DNA from: Companilactobacillus bobalius
GTDB lineage: Bacteria; Bacillota; Bacilli; Lactobacillales; Lactobacillaceae
NCBI RefSeq assembly: GCF_009764355.1
Contig: NZ_LNUA01000029.1
Coordinates: 62,001-126,000, forward strand
Direction: 5' to 3'
DNA length: 64,000 nucleotides
Below are positions 50,497 to 60,180 of this stretch, piece after piece (position 1 is the first letter of the stretch; each line of letters opens with the position of its first letter). The notes under the pieces were generated by a model. It worked only from the letters and a program-made list of their open reading frames with translations, was not told the DNA's origin and did no database searches. A program made the position numbers and the translations under genes.

Positions 50497-52734
50497 TTAA
50501 TCTTTAGCTACTAAGTGATACATCCAGGATTGATAATCACCACTAATTTGAGCTGTTTCTAAATTAGCTCCATTAAATTCGAATGGTTCCAAGAGTCCAA
50601 TATTTTTTAAAATTCGACCAGAAACCCTAAATTTATCATCAACTACATAGTGTTTGATTTCGTCCAGGAATGGAGCTTTAATATGTCTTACCACTGCTGA
50701 ATTAGGTTGAGCAACTTTACGATAGAAACCAATAAAAGATTCACTCTTTTGATCATTTGTTACGCCCCATGACACCACATTGCTGGCAGGATTAACTGAA
50801 ACTAATTGTTGCAATCTTCCGTGCAAAAGCAATTGTCGATTTTGTTTGTAAAATTCGATATTACTCTTAATCTTTTGTTTCTCTTCATCGTCCAGTTTAG
50901 TAATATCCAGCTCATAACCTAATGGTCCAAAATCACTAACGTCTTGTCTCAAAGCTAATGGCGTATTACGTTTAACTTGATCATTTGGAACAGCCGAAAC
51001 GTGATTACTAAAGGAAGACAGTGGATAAGCTAATGTTGTCCCCGTTAAAATATCCAATTTTTCAATAGCATCACTATCGTCACTAGGCCAGATCTGTGGA
51101 CTATAGAATAGAATACCTAGATCAAACCTTCCACCACCGCCAGAGCAGCCTTCAATTAGAATGTTAGGGAAATCAGTGAGTATTTTTTGATAGAGTGCAT
51201 AAACTCCCAAGATGTAACGGTGGAAAAATTCACCTTGTGGACGATTAATTTCAGCTAAATATGGTGAATAAGCCTCAGTAATATTACGATTCATATCCCA
51301 TTTAATGTAGTCCAAATTTGTTTCCGCAATCGTAGGTTTCATCTGTTGATAAACTGCATCAACTACTTTGGGATTAGCAAAGTCGAGTACATATTGACCA
51401 CGACCAATTCCTACACGTTTATAAGGGTGACGTACTACCCAATCGGGGTGTTCTTTATACATATCCGTGTCAGGTGAAACCATTTCAGGTTCGAACCAAA
51501 GTCCAAATTCCAGACCCATATCATGTATTTTCTTGGCAAAGCTCCTCATACCATTAGGGAATTTACGACGATCAACCGCCCAATTTCCCAAAGAGGATCG
51601 ATCATCATCACGATGACCAAACCAACCATCATCTAGCACAAAGCATTCCATACCTAATTTTTGCCCCTCTTGAGCTAGAGACAATAATTTATCTTCATTA
51701 AAGTCAAAGTAAGTAGCTTCCCAATTATTAAAGACGATTGGACGAGAATTTTCTTTCCATTTTCTAGCAATAACATGATCTTCCGCGAAGCCATTTGTCT
51801 CTTTAATCAGACCGTTGAATCCTTGATCACTGTAGTAAAAGACTGATTCTGGAGTCGTAAATTCTTCATTCTTAGCCAATTGCCATTCAAAGTACTTCGG
51901 ATTGATACCTATCGACAATCTAGCTTTATCCCATTCATTAACCTCAACTTGACTGAGAAAGTTACCGGAATAAATCAGATTAGCTGCATAAATATTGCCC
52001 TGATTGACATCGGCATTCTTATCAACAAGTGCCACAAAAGGATTTTGTTGATGACTAGATGCTCCTTTGAGTGACTCAACTGAAGTGAGACCTTGTTCAA
52101 TCGGACGGCGTTTAATGTGACGTTCTTTTAACCAAGCACCCGATAAACTGAGAAAATCATAACCAGCTGTTGGTAAACTTAAAACTCCACTCATCATATT
52201 GTGAATTTGGACAGTCGTATCACCCAAATTAATCAATTTCTGACTACGAACAATTGCACTATAGCCAGCAAAAATTGTAAATTTCTCAATCAAACGCAAT
52301 TCATGCTCTTGATCTTTTAGAGTAATCACTAAAGTTTCAGCGTCATTCTCACCTTGCGCATAACTAGTGGGAAACTTTAAGTCACGTGTCTTCGTTTTTT
52401 CAATTGTGTAATTTTCAAAATGAAAATCTAAATACCAAGGTTCATCTGCACGATAAACATCGATAGCACCCTCACGATAATCTGAAGAACCATAAACTGG
52501 ATACTCGGATTCATGATCAGCTAAGGTAAAATTCTTAATTTCAGGAGAATATTTAACTGTTCCAGCCGATTTACTGTCATGTTTCAATAAGTAATTGAGA
52601 TCATCTTCTTCAAGGTTACCTAGGCTTTTTCCATAATAAAGATGTCCTAATTGCTTGTTTTCCATAACATTAAATAAGTAACTAACTTTGTCGTTGTGCA
52701 AATGAAATATTTTATTTGAGATTACATCAATCAT
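50497..52734 (-). CDS. GH36 alpha-galactosidase
   Basis: 745-aa alpha-galactosidase. Seen: WEATYFDFNEDKLLSLA, LDDGWFGHRDDD, nucleophile Asp in YIKWDMNR, IEGCSGGGGRFD, and the acid/base region PSDDSDAIEKL. Typical tetrameric GH36 length. The ATG at 52734 has AAGGGGA about 10 nt upstream; the frame to 52776 overlaps the DUF3284 gene. It cleaves alpha-1,6-galactose from melibiose/raffinose-type sugars. Neighbouring GH42 and EIIC imply a galactoside-utilisation operon under LacI. Confidence 0.93.
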   Translation of the reverse strand: MIDVISNKIFHLHNDKVSYLFNVMENKQLGHLYYGKSLGNLEEDDLNYLLKHDSKSAGTVKYSPEIKNFTLADHESEYPVYGSSDYREGAIDVYRADEPWYLDFHFENYTIEKTKTRDLKFPTSYAQGENDAETLVITLKDQEHELRLIEKFTIFAGYSAIVRSQKLINLGDTTVQIHNMMSGVLSLPTAGYDFLSLSGAWLKERHIKRRPIEQGLTSVESLKGASSHQQNPFVALVDKNADVNQGNIYAANLIYSGNFLSQVEVNEWDKARLSIGINPKYFEWQLAKNEEFTTPESVFYYSDQGFNGLIKETNGFAEDHVIARKWKENSRPIVFNNWEATYFDFNEDKLLSLAQEGQKLGMECFVLDDGWFGHRDDDRSSLGNWAVDRRKFPNGMRSFAKKIHDMGLEFGLWFEPEMVSPDTDMYKEHPDWVVRHPYKRVGIGRGQYVLDFANPKVVDAVYQQMKPTIAETNLDYIKWDMNRNITEAYSPYLAEINRPQGEFFHRYILGVYALYQKILTDFPNILIEGCSGGGGRFDLGILFYSPQIWPSDDSDAIEKLDILTGTTLAYPLSSFSNHVSAVPNDQVKRNTPLALRQDVSDFGPLGYELDITKLDDEEKQKIKSNIEFYKQNRQLLLHGRLQQLVSVNPASNVVSWGVTNDQKSESFIGFYRKVAQPNSAVVRHIKAPFLDEIKHYVVDDKFRVSGRILKNIGLLEPFEFNGANLETAQISGDYQSWMYHLVAKD

Positions 52735-52768
52735 GTGAGAAACGTCCCCTTCTACTCGCGTACTTCCT

Positions 52769-53212
52769 TTAACCAATAGCTAAATCGTCTAAATATTGCA
52801 TTCTTTTCTTAACTCCGCGGTTATAAAAGAATTTGTAGAGCATTCCGATAAAGATAAAATTAGTTTGATTACGTGCATTGTTAAAAGTATTTTGTTCTGA
52901 ATAAATTAAAAATTTTTTACCACGTTTATTAGTTTCAAATTCATAAGTTTGTAAAATTTCACCATCAGGTTGTTTCGTTTCAAACTGAAACAACTTATTC
53001 TTCACGATGTCTTTGACAGTCATCGTATTTGTCGTGGTAAATTTCTTCATTTTTGTAGTTAATTGGGCCTGAATCCTTGTGCCCTTTTCTAAGTGTCTAA
53101 TTCTGGGATCTGTACGTTGAAAATACTTCAATTGTTCATTGACTAAGGTTTGGTACAAATCCGCTTGATCAGCATTATATGAATATTTATATTTCAACGT
53201 ATCAGTTCTCAT
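52769..53212 (-). CDS. DUF3284 family protein
   Basis: 147 aa, soluble, basic, with a predicted START-like alpha/beta fold: YKYSYNADQADLYQTLVNEQLKYF, then several beta strands (FTTTNTMTVKDIV, ILQTYEFETN, KFLIYSEQNTF) and a C-terminal helix. DUF3284 genes often sit next to lactose-family PTS EIIC genes in lactobacilli, but their role is unknown. Here it lies 12 nt after the EIIC stop and 34 nt before GH36, so it belongs to the operon. Ribosome site AAGGAG is strong. A sugar-binding or PTS-accessory role is possible. Confidence 0.78.
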   Translation of the reverse strand: MRTDTLKYKYSYNADQADLYQTLVNEQLKYFQRTDPRIRHLEKGTRIQAQLTTKMKKFTTTNTMTVKDIVKNKLFQFETKQPDGEILQTYEFETNKRGKKFLIYSEQNTFNNARNQTNFIFIGMLYKFFYNRGVKKRMQYLDDLAIG

Positions 53213-53224
53213 AATTATTACTCC

Positions 53225-54538
53225 TTATTTATCTGAAGTTGCAGCTTCTTGTTGATTGGCTGCTGCTTGTTCTTCTTTCAAGAATTCATTATCCATTGCT
53301 TTCAAGAATGGAATCCAAATTAATGTCATAACGACAACATCAACAATTTGTAAAATGGCACCCGCAATTGATCCTGTACCTAACCAACCAGCTAAGAAGA
53401 TAGGTGTCGTCCAAACAACTGTTGCACCAATTGGTCTTGGAACTAATCCTGCAGCAATAGCAAAGTAAGAAATTGTAGTTGAAACAAGTGGTGCTAAGAT
53501 CCATGGAACTAATAAAACAGGGTTCAAAACAATAGGTAGACCATAAGTCATAGGTTCTGAAACATTGAAAATAGCTGGAGCAAAGACGGTTCTCATAGTT
53601 GTCTTCATACGAACTGATTTAGCCAAGAAGAAAGCAAAGACAAGTGCACAACCTAATTGCATACCTTGGTTAACGAAGACACCCATAAATGTTGTATTAA
53701 TAATATGTGGAAGATGAGCTGCACCTGCTTTATAAGCATTGTAGTTTTGAATAGCTAAAGCTCCCATAATAGGATCAATAATTGAGTTAACAAGCAAAGT
53801 ACCATGAACACCGAACCACCAGAATAGTTGTGTAAAGAATACGGCTACTAGGACGGCTGGAAGTGTTCCACCTAATCCCATAAGTGGTTGTTGTAAAATT
53901 TCATAAACAAAGTCAACTGCGTTTCCCCACTGTGTGAAAGTGAAGATATAACGAATAATATTAAATAGTAGTAATGGAGCTGCACCAGGAATGATGGCAA
54001 CAAATGATTCAGCAATCATAGGAGGAACAGAATCAGGCATCTTGATAGTGATATGCGCTGCACTGATAGCACAATAAATCTTTGTAGCGATAATAGCTAC
54101 GATGATACCAACGAACATACCTTGAGCACCTAAATCATTGATAGCAATGAATGCGCCCATCTTTTTATCAGTACCGATAGGAAGTAACATCAAAAAACTG
54201 GAAAGTGAAATAGCACCAGCAAAAATCTTTTGTTGACCATAATGTCCGGCCAATTGATATCCAATACCAAAGACGATAAATAGTGCTGAAACTGACATTG
54301 TTGCATTACCAACAGGTCCAAAGAAGTCAGTCAAAAAAGTATTAAACCATTTTGGTAAAAGTCCTCCGAAACCAAACGTTGTAGGTAAGTTTTGCAAAAT
54401 AACCATGATAGAACCAAACATCGTGGCTGGGAAGGCTAACATAAAGCCATCACGTAAACTTAGAAGATATTTATTGGCACCAATTAGTTCTGAAATTGGT
54501 CCCATTTTCTTCTGAAATGCATTTAAAAAGTTTTTCAT
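53225..54538 (-). CDS. PTS lactose/cellobiose-family EIIC permease
   Basis: 437 aa, about ten helices. Seen: LSLRDGFMLAFPATMFGSIMVIL, FWWFGVHGTLLVNSI, AIFNVSEPMTYGLPIVLNP (NVSEP in place of INEP) and a charged tail (EEQAAANQQEA). First gene of the galactoside operon. No EIIA or EIIB gene is nearby. GAGGGG precedes the ATG. Two LacI-type operators lie directly upstream. Confidence 0.9.
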   Translation of the reverse strand: MKNFLNAFQKKMGPISELIGANKYLLSLRDGFMLAFPATMFGSIMVILQNLPTTFGFGGLLPKWFNTFLTDFFGPVGNATMSVSALFIVFGIGYQLAGHYGQQKIFAGAISLSSFLMLLPIGTDKKMGAFIAINDLGAQGMFVGIIVAIIATKIYCAISAAHITIKMPDSVPPMIAESFVAIIPGAAPLLLFNIIRYIFTFTQWGNAVDFVYEILQQPLMGLGGTLPAVLVAVFFTQLFWWFGVHGTLLVNSIIDPIMGALAIQNYNAYKAGAAHLPHIINTTFMGVFVNQGMQLGCALVFAFFLAKSVRMKTTMRTVFAPAIFNVSEPMTYGLPIVLNPVLLVPWILAPLVSTTISYFAIAAGLVPRPIGATVVWTTPIFLAGWLGTGSIAGAILQIVDVVVMTLIWIPFLKAMDNEFLKEEQAAANQQEAATSDK

Positions 54539-54563
54539 TTCATGATTCCCCTCTTTACTATTA

Positions 54564-54610
54564 TGTAAACGTTTACAAGAATTACTATAACTGTTTAGTT
54601 AACGTTTACA
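54564..54610 (-). promoter_or_regulatory. LacI-type operators / cre sites upstream of the galactoside operon
   Basis: TGTAAACGTTTACA (54564-54577) is a perfect 14-bp palindrome and also a full match to cre. A second, weaker copy AGTTAACGTTTACA (54597-54610) lies 33 bp away. A -10-like TATAGT on the minus strand (54588-54583) sits between them. The sites fit the adjacent LacI protein, CcpA or both. Confidence 0.8.
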
Positions 54611-54667
54611 CAACCCTAAATAAAAAATATCCATTATTTTTTTTTACAAATAACAGATATCTCTAAT

Positions 54668-55711
54668 TTATTTATTCTTTTTTGTTAAATCACGTATCGA
54701 ATCTCTTACCTTCAACTCACTAGAACAAACTATTTGTATAGGCATCTTACGGGTACCGATCATCTTCTCACGTGCAACTTTGACGGCAATACGTCCCATC
54801 TCTTCGGAATCCATTTTAATACTTGAAAGAGTTGGCGTTAGATAGCGATTCAGCTCTACATCATCAAAACTAACTACTGAAATATCATCGGGAATTTTTA
54901 AACCAGCATTACTAATAGCCTTGTAAACACCCATAGCCATCGGATCACTAGCCACTAGAATCGCAGTTGGTAAATCGTCTCCCCGTAAAATTTCACTAGT
55001 CATTTGTAAAGCATCTTCAGCTGACCATTGACCAATATTAACGTCTGTATATTTGGTCAAATCATGAAGCTGCATCCACCTACTATAAGCATCAGCTCTA
55101 ACTTCATGTCTACTATTGATACGACTGCCATCGACATCAACAATACTACTGCGGCCACCAACAAAAGCAATATTACGATGACCCTTTTCGTAAAGTAGAT
55201 CCAAAACCTTGTAGGTCTTCGCAATAAAATCAGTTTGAATCCGATCATATTTCTCATCACTAATGTAATTATCTACCAATATTAAATTAGGATTCTTCCC
55301 CATGATGATATCCATTGCAGTATCAGTCATCTGTCCCACCATAATGATGGCGCCATATTTGGACAGTTGATCCCAATCTTTCCCTTCATCACGCATCCCA
55401 AATACCTTTGTAACCTGTAATCGCCTTTCGGCCGCCTCTTCTTCAATTCCACGATGGATGGCTAAGAAATATGGATCTCTCAATTCTGAATCACTATTGT
55501 GACGTAAAATCAGCCCTATCGACATATCCGCATTGGCATTTCTGGGACTACGAATATTCTTTTCCTTTGAATAATGCAAACGATTGGCAATATCAATTAC
55601 ACGTTTACGAGTATTTTCGTTAATACTGAAACTTTCATCATTATTAAGAATTCGCGATACACTAGCTGCCGAAACCCCAGCCATTTTTGCAATATCTCTT
55701 ATACTTGCCAT
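54668..55711 (-). CDS. LacI/GalR-family transcriptional regulator
   Basis: 347 aa: N-terminal HTH (SIRDIAKMAGVSAASVSRILNNDESFSI) and hinge (ENTRKRVIDIANRLHYS), then a two-lobed sugar-binding domain (SIGLILRHN, NIAFVGGRS, PTAILVASDPMAMGVYKA, SVVSFDDVELNRYLTPTLSSI). It stands upstream of the galactoside operon on the same strand and is separated from it by tandem GTAAACGTTTAC operators, which LacI-family proteins commonly bind. It probably represses the operon until a galactoside or derivative is present. GAGGT precedes the ATG. Confidence 0.92.
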   Translation of the reverse strand: MASIRDIAKMAGVSAASVSRILNNDESFSINENTRKRVIDIANRLHYSKEKNIRSPRNANADMSIGLILRHNSDSELRDPYFLAIHRGIEEEAAERRLQVTKVFGMRDEGKDWDQLSKYGAIIMVGQMTDTAMDIIMGKNPNLILVDNYISDEKYDRIQTDFIAKTYKVLDLLYEKGHRNIAFVGGRSSIVDVDGSRINSRHEVRADAYSRWMQLHDLTKYTDVNIGQWSAEDALQMTSEILRGDDLPTAILVASDPMAMGVYKAISNAGLKIPDDISVVSFDDVELNRYLTPTLSSIKMDSEEMGRIAVKVAREKMIGTRKMPIQIVCSSELKVRDSIRDLTKKNK

Positions 55712-55791
55712 TTGTTTACCTCATATCACCATTTAGTGTTTAGTTATGTTTACTATAGACTAATTGGGGATAATATTCAAAGGTCTAGACA

Positions 55792-55842
55792 GAAAAAGAT
55801 CCTAAGTAAAAAATTATATCTTCACTTAGAATCTTTAAGAGG
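55792..55842 (-). terminator. Terminator of the MurNAc operon
   Basis: Minus strand AAAGATTCTAAGT pairs with ACTTAGGATCTTTTT across a 16-nt loop, 33 nt past the RpiR stop. Confidence 0.65.
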
Positions 55843-55874
55843 TTTTCCTAATTTTGTCTGCTTATATAGGATTT

Positions 55875-56738
55875 TTATTTTTTCGGGGAGAAATACTTTT
55901 CTACTAAAAGATGGGATTCTTTTAGTTTTTGAATATTGCTTTCATAATCTCGTTGCAAATAGAGATAGTATATCAAATCAACTGCATATAATTGACTTAT
56001 CAAAGAAGTCGTTGCAGCGGATCTTACTTGATCTCTTGGTACTGTGTTACTTGTTAAAATACTAATATCCGAAATTTTGGCTAATCGACTGTGACTATTA
56101 GATGTTAATCCAACTACTTCGACATTATTCTTTTTGGCTAGTTTGGCTATTGTCAAAGTTTCTTGTGTTTCACCAGAATCAGAAATTAGAAATAACACTT
56201 GTTTATTCTGTTGTGTTAGTAGATTTGACACTAATAAGTGAGTATCTTCCGTATTAATTACGTTTTTACCAATTCGTGAGAATTTTTGAGTAAAATCTTC
56301 AGCTACTAAATGAGATGCCCCCAAACCATAAATCAAGATGACATTTGCTTTTTCAAATGAATCAACGGTTTGATTTAAATATTTGGGGTTCAAACCTCTA
56401 CTAGTAGTGTCCAAAGTGTGTTGAATCCGAAGAACCAATTTGTCCTTCAATTCATCGACACCATCATCTGGAGATATTTCATCATATAATCCAGTATCAA
56501 CATCATTCGATGAACGTGCCAATTCAACTTTTAGACCTTTGAATCCATCCAATCCTAAATTTTTAGAAAATCTAACAATAGTAGCTTGGCTAACACCACT
56601 TTTTTTAGATAAATCGGCCACACTGAGATTGGGAACTTGTTGAGCATTTTTTAAAATATACTCACCTAAAGTTTTTTCTGCTTTACTCGCATTTTCTATA
56701 TTTGTTCGAATTGTTAGTAAAATCGTATTATTCGTCAT
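55875..56738 (-). CDS. RpiR-family regulator (MurR-like)
   Basis: 287 aa: HTH_6 domain (VPNLSVADLSKKSGVSQATIVRFSKNLGLDGF) and SIS domain (VILIYGLGASHLVAEDFTQKF, FLISDSGETQETLTIAKLAKK). It follows murQ by 9 nt at the end of the MurNAc operon. In E. coli MurR senses MurNAc-6-phosphate and represses murQP, and the same role is inferred here. GAGGG lies 6 nt before the ATG. Confidence 0.88.
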   Translation of the reverse strand: MTNNTILLTIRTNIENASKAEKTLGEYILKNAQQVPNLSVADLSKKSGVSQATIVRFSKNLGLDGFKGLKVELARSSNDVDTGLYDEISPDDGVDELKDKLVLRIQHTLDTTSRGLNPKYLNQTVDSFEKANVILIYGLGASHLVAEDFTQKFSRIGKNVINTEDTHLLVSNLLTQQNKQVLFLISDSGETQETLTIAKLAKKNNVEVVGLTSNSHSRLAKISDISILTSNTVPRDQVRSAATTSLISQLYAVDLIYYLYLQRDYESNIQKLKESHLLVEKYFSPKK

Positions 56739-56747
56739 GTTGCTCCC

Positions 56748-57638
56748 TCACTTAATTGCTTGACGTACAAACCCACCTGCTTCGGATAATTTTTGTTGAG
56801 CAGCTTCTTTACCAGTCTTTGTCGCTATCATGACAATTGCATCTTTAACTGAATAATCAGCCTTTTTGAGAGTTGTCAAAGCAAGATCTTCATCAACTCC
56901 TGTAACTTCTGTGATGATATTCAATGAACGTTGAACTAACTTCTTATTAGTTGGTTTGACATCCACCATTAAATTACCATAAGTTTTACCAATTCTAACC
57001 ATTGAAGCTGTTGATAGCATATTCAGAACCATCTTTTGAGCTGTTCCTGATTTCAATCTAGTTGATCCTGACAACACTTCTGGCCCTACTACGACTTCAA
57101 TTGCTGTCTTCGCATGCTGACTAATAATAGCATCGGCATTACATGATAAAGCAATCGTACTAGCACCTACTTTGGTAGCATAATCCAATGCCCCCACAAC
57201 ATAAGGTGTTCTACCACTAGCAGCAATGCCAACTACTACATCTTTATTACTCAAATTATGATTCTTTAAATCATCAGCACCCTCTTGAACACTATCCTCA
57301 GCACCTTCAACAGCAATTGTCATAGCTTTAGCACCACCAGCAATTAATCCTTGAACCATTTCAGGTTCGATACCAAAAGTTGGTACACATTCAGCAGCAT
57401 CTAGCACACCTAAACGGCCACTAGTTCCTGCACCTGTATAAAACAAGCGTCCTCCAACCTTAAATGCTTCTGCAATTTTATTTGCGGCTGTCGATATTTG
57501 AGGTAATTGTTTTTCAACGGCCACAGCTACTTTTTTATCTTCACTATTCATAACAGCAACAATCTTATCGGCACTCATTTCGTCCAAATTCATTGTTGCT
57601 GGATTACGACCCTCTGTTGATAATTTTTTTATGTCCAT
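56748..57638 (-). CDS. murQ: N-acetylmuramic acid 6-phosphate etherase
   Basis: 296-aa SIS-fold lyase that removes the lactyl ether from MurNAc-6-phosphate, giving GlcNAc-6-phosphate and D-lactate. Seen: [16 protein letters not shown] at the start, [22 protein letters not shown] (catalytic Glu) near 65-85, [26 protein letters not shown] and [23 protein letters not shown] 57638 chosen from the family start; the frame to 57695 runs back into mupG. The genes do not overlap with this start (7-nt gap). Length and order murP-mupG-murQ fit the Gram-positive MurNAc pathway. Confidence 0.95.
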   Translation of the reverse strand: MDIKKLSTEGRNPATMNLDEMSADKIVAVMNSEDKKVAVAVEKQLPQISTAANKIAEAFKVGGRLFYTGAGTSGRLGVLDAAECVPTFGIEPEMVQGLIAGGAKAMTIAVEGAEDSVQEGADDLKNHNLSNKDVVVGIAASGRTPYVVGALDYATKVGASTIALSCNADAIISQHAKTAIEVVVGPEVLSGSTRLKSGTAQKMVLNMLSTASMVRIGKTYGNLMVDVKPTNKKLVQRSLNIITEVTGVDEDLALTTLKKADYSVKDAIVMIATKTGKEAAQQKLSEAGGFVRQAIK

Positions 57639-57645
57639 ATTAAAC

Positions 57646-58710
57646 TCATTCCTTATTTCTAATATCAACCAGTTGAATTGCTTGATTAGCCTCACAATAA
57701 TTTAATAATTTAATGTCAGAATCAATTATTCTTCCTATTACGTTCACGGATGCATCAGCTGGAAGTTGGTACTTAATTAATTGCAGTTCACCTTGATAAC
57801 GTCCTGATAAACTATTATCCAAAGTAATAGAACCAACTTTTCTCAAAGTATTATTATCAGGTACTACCTCTGACTTATTGAGCGGTCTACCTTCTCTAAG
57901 TCTAACAACATCTCTAGCCACATCAGCCCTTTGATGAAAAATATTGGTGATATATGCTGGAGCATTATTATCTAGTTGAACTCTCAATTGCAAAATATTA
58001 TTTACAAAATAATTTCTAAATTGTTCGAATGTTAAATCCTTTAAAGCAGGATCGCCGACATAAATTCGGTCAACATTCATCTTGTTAAAATCTAAAGCAG
58101 CATACAAAGGATTTTGGGATCTATGCTCTTCTAGAGTTGGTAGTCCTTTATAAACGGGAGCTCTCAAATTAGCATCCCCTGGAATAAAGGCCATTACTGT
58201 GAATCCGTTATCCTTTAACCACTTGTTCTTTTCATAAAACCATTGTTTATCTAACCCTGTATTTTCACGAGGATAATAATTATGCCAAGCTTCCAAATTA
58301 GCAAAATTTGCGTTAGCCATTTTCAATTCATCAATATCAGATTGTTCAATAGTGCTTGCATTCAAAGCAATCTTCATACCATTGGAAAGTCTTGCAATAC
58401 CTGCATTGTCAATCCCATCATCGATTCTTAGCATGGTAACATGCAACCCTTTAAAAACTGATAAATCTCTATCTAAATTTAAATCAAGCCTTTTTAATGA
58501 ACTTGATGCAATATCAAGAGTCAGTTCCAAATCATTCTCATCGCACAACTCACCCAAAGTCTTTAAGTTCTTCAATAAAACTTTAGGATCATCTTCCGGT
58601 AAGTTAATAGAAGTAAAGACACCTTTAAATCCGGCTTCGACAAATCGATTGAACATATCTATATCTTTTTTAGTCAATGAACTGTGTAAGTAAGCTGAAA
58701 ATCCTAGCAT
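57646..58710 (-). CDS. mupG: 6-phospho-N-acetylmuramidase (MupG, DUF871)
   Basis: 354 aa: TIM-barrel domain ([48 protein letters not shown]) and C-terminal cyclophilin-like domain from about 245. It cleaves MurNAc-6P-GlcNAc imported by MurP, as shown for Staphylococcus MupG. Located between murP (11 nt) and murQ (7 nt), the standard order. AAAGGAG precedes the ATG. It is diverged from the DUF871 protein at 36676-37761, keeping the HN(F/Y)YP...TGL motif. Confidence 0.92.
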   Translation of the reverse strand: MLGFSAYLHSSLTKKDIDMFNRFVEAGFKGVFTSINLPEDDPKVLLKNLKTLGELCDENDLELTLDIASSSLKRLDLNLDRDLSVFKGLHVTMLRIDDGIDNAGIARLSNGMKIALNASTIEQSDIDELKMANANFANLEAWHNYYPRENTGLDKQWFYEKNKWLKDNGFTVMAFIPGDANLRAPVYKGLPTLEEHRSQNPLYAALDFNKMNVDRIYVGDPALKDLTFEQFRNYFVNNILQLRVQLDNNAPAYITNIFHQRADVARDVVRLREGRPLNKSEVVPDNNTLRKVGSITLDNSLSGRYQGELQLIKYQLPADASVNVIGRIIDSDIKLLNYCEANQAIQLVDIRNKE

Positions 58711-58721
58711 ATTATTCTCCT

Positions 58722-60167
58722 TTATTCTGGATAGATTTCGTTAATTCTATCTTCGTCAACACCGAAGAACCAAGTTACGATAAAGCCTCCAGCGTAAGCT
58801 ACTAATAGTGCTAACAAATATACCCATTGTTGTCCAGGTTGCATGATCAATAGTCCAAACAAACCTGAAACACCTTGCGATACAGCACCTAAATGGAATA
58901 GTGAAGCAACAACTCCACCAAAACCAGCTCCGATACTTGCTGTAATGAAGGCTCTACCAAGCGGTAATGTAACAGCGTACATTAATGGTTCACCGACACC
59001 TAAGATAGCAACAGGAATTGAACTCATAACCATTTTCTTGAATCTCTTATTCTTTGACTTGAAGTAAAGTGCAAATCCAGCACCAACTTGACCACCACCG
59101 GCCATCATCAAAATTGGTAGTAAGTAGTTAATACCTTTTGTTGGACCTGTAGGATCATTCAATAGAACATGAATTGGTGTTAAAGCTTGATGCAAACCAA
59201 CAGATACTAAAGCTAAAAATGTTGATGATAGAAGGAATCCACCAAAGACACTCAACTTTGTGTAGATGAAGTCCATAACAAGATAGATAGCTGTTGTTAG
59301 CCATGCACCGACTGGTTGTAGGAAGACAACGGCAAGTAATGAACCAATAATAACTGTTAGTAAAGGTGTAAAGAATGTATCCAGAACACTAGGCATAATC
59401 TTACGAAGATTCTTTTCCAAGAATGCGAAGAAAATACCCATTAGTAAAGCAGTAATCAAACCACCGACACCAACTGTATATGGTGCATGTGTAAATGGCA
59501 TTGAAATAGCTTGTGTACTTAATGGTGAACCTGTAATTGTAACGCCTAAGCAAAGAGTACCACCGATACCACCAAGGATGGCACTGCCTTTAAATTCACG
59601 AGCAGCATTCATACCAACGAAGATTGGTAGAAAGGTAAATAATCCCCAACCAATTGTCTTAATAGTCATGTACCACCAATCAGTAACAAAAGCTTGTCCA
59701 GTTTGATAGTCGATAACATTAGCAAGGCCATTAATTAATCCAGCAGCAATAATACCTGGTAGCAATGGAATAAAGACGTTAGCGATATGTTGCAACCCAC
59801 GTTGCAAAGGTTTATCGTGCTTAGCCTTATTCTCTTTTTTGTTTTCTTTAGCGATATCCTTTACTTGATCTAGTTGTGAATCAGATGAAGTATCCCCATC
59901 GTCACTGTCACTACCTAGAGCAACTCCAGTAAGTTCAGCAAATGGTTCTGCAACCTTGTTGACTTTACCTGGTCCCAAGACAACTTGGAGCGTATCAGCT
60001 TGAACAACGGCCAAGACACCATCAATACGTTTCAAAGCATCAACATCAACTTTATCGTTGTCTTTAATGCCTAGTCTTAATCTAGTCATACATGCAACGT
60101 TAGCACTGACGTTTTCTTTACCACCGACATTTTTAAGAATTTCTTTAGCTGTATTCTTTGCGTCCAT
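58722..60167 (-). CDS. murP: PTS EIIBC permease, MurNAc-type (MurP)
   Basis: 481-aa glucose-superfamily permease with EIIB (phosphorylated Cys26 in VACMTRLRLGIKD), a charged linker at about 90-118 (DSDDGDTSSDSQLD...KENKAKHD) and EIIC (about 125-470) with LHQALTPIHVLL and GVGEPLMYAVTLPLGRAF. It has no EIIA domain and must use the EIIA of another glucose-type PTS, for example the EIIBCA at 13625-15550. Operon context with MupG and MurQ supports MurNAc or MurNAc-GlcNAc as substrate. GGGGG precedes the ATG. Confidence 0.9.
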   Translation of the reverse strand: MDAKNTAKEILKNVGGKENVSANVACMTRLRLGIKDNDKVDVDALKRIDGVLAVVQADTLQVVLGPGKVNKVAEPFAELTGVALGSDSDDGDTSSDSQLDQVKDIAKENKKENKAKHDKPLQRGLQHIANVFIPLLPGIIAAGLINGLANVIDYQTGQAFVTDWWYMTIKTIGWGLFTFLPIFVGMNAAREFKGSAILGGIGGTLCLGVTITGSPLSTQAISMPFTHAPYTVGVGGLITALLMGIFFAFLEKNLRKIMPSVLDTFFTPLLTVIIGSLLAVVFLQPVGAWLTTAIYLVMDFIYTKLSVFGGFLLSSTFLALVSVGLHQALTPIHVLLNDPTGPTKGINYLLPILMMAGGGQVGAGFALYFKSKNKRFKKMVMSSIPVAILGVGEPLMYAVTLPLGRAFITASIGAGFGGVVASLFHLGAVSQGVSGLFGLLIMQPGQQWVYLLALLVAYAGGFIVTWFFGVDEDRINEIYPE

Positions 60168-60180
60168 GTTTTTTTACCCC

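Noticed and set aside
55574..56065. 163-codon open frame on the plus strand spanning the lacI start and the RpiR end
   Set aside because: Composition is low-complexity hydrophobic, it crosses two real genes and a terminator, and no ribosome site or family motif is visible.
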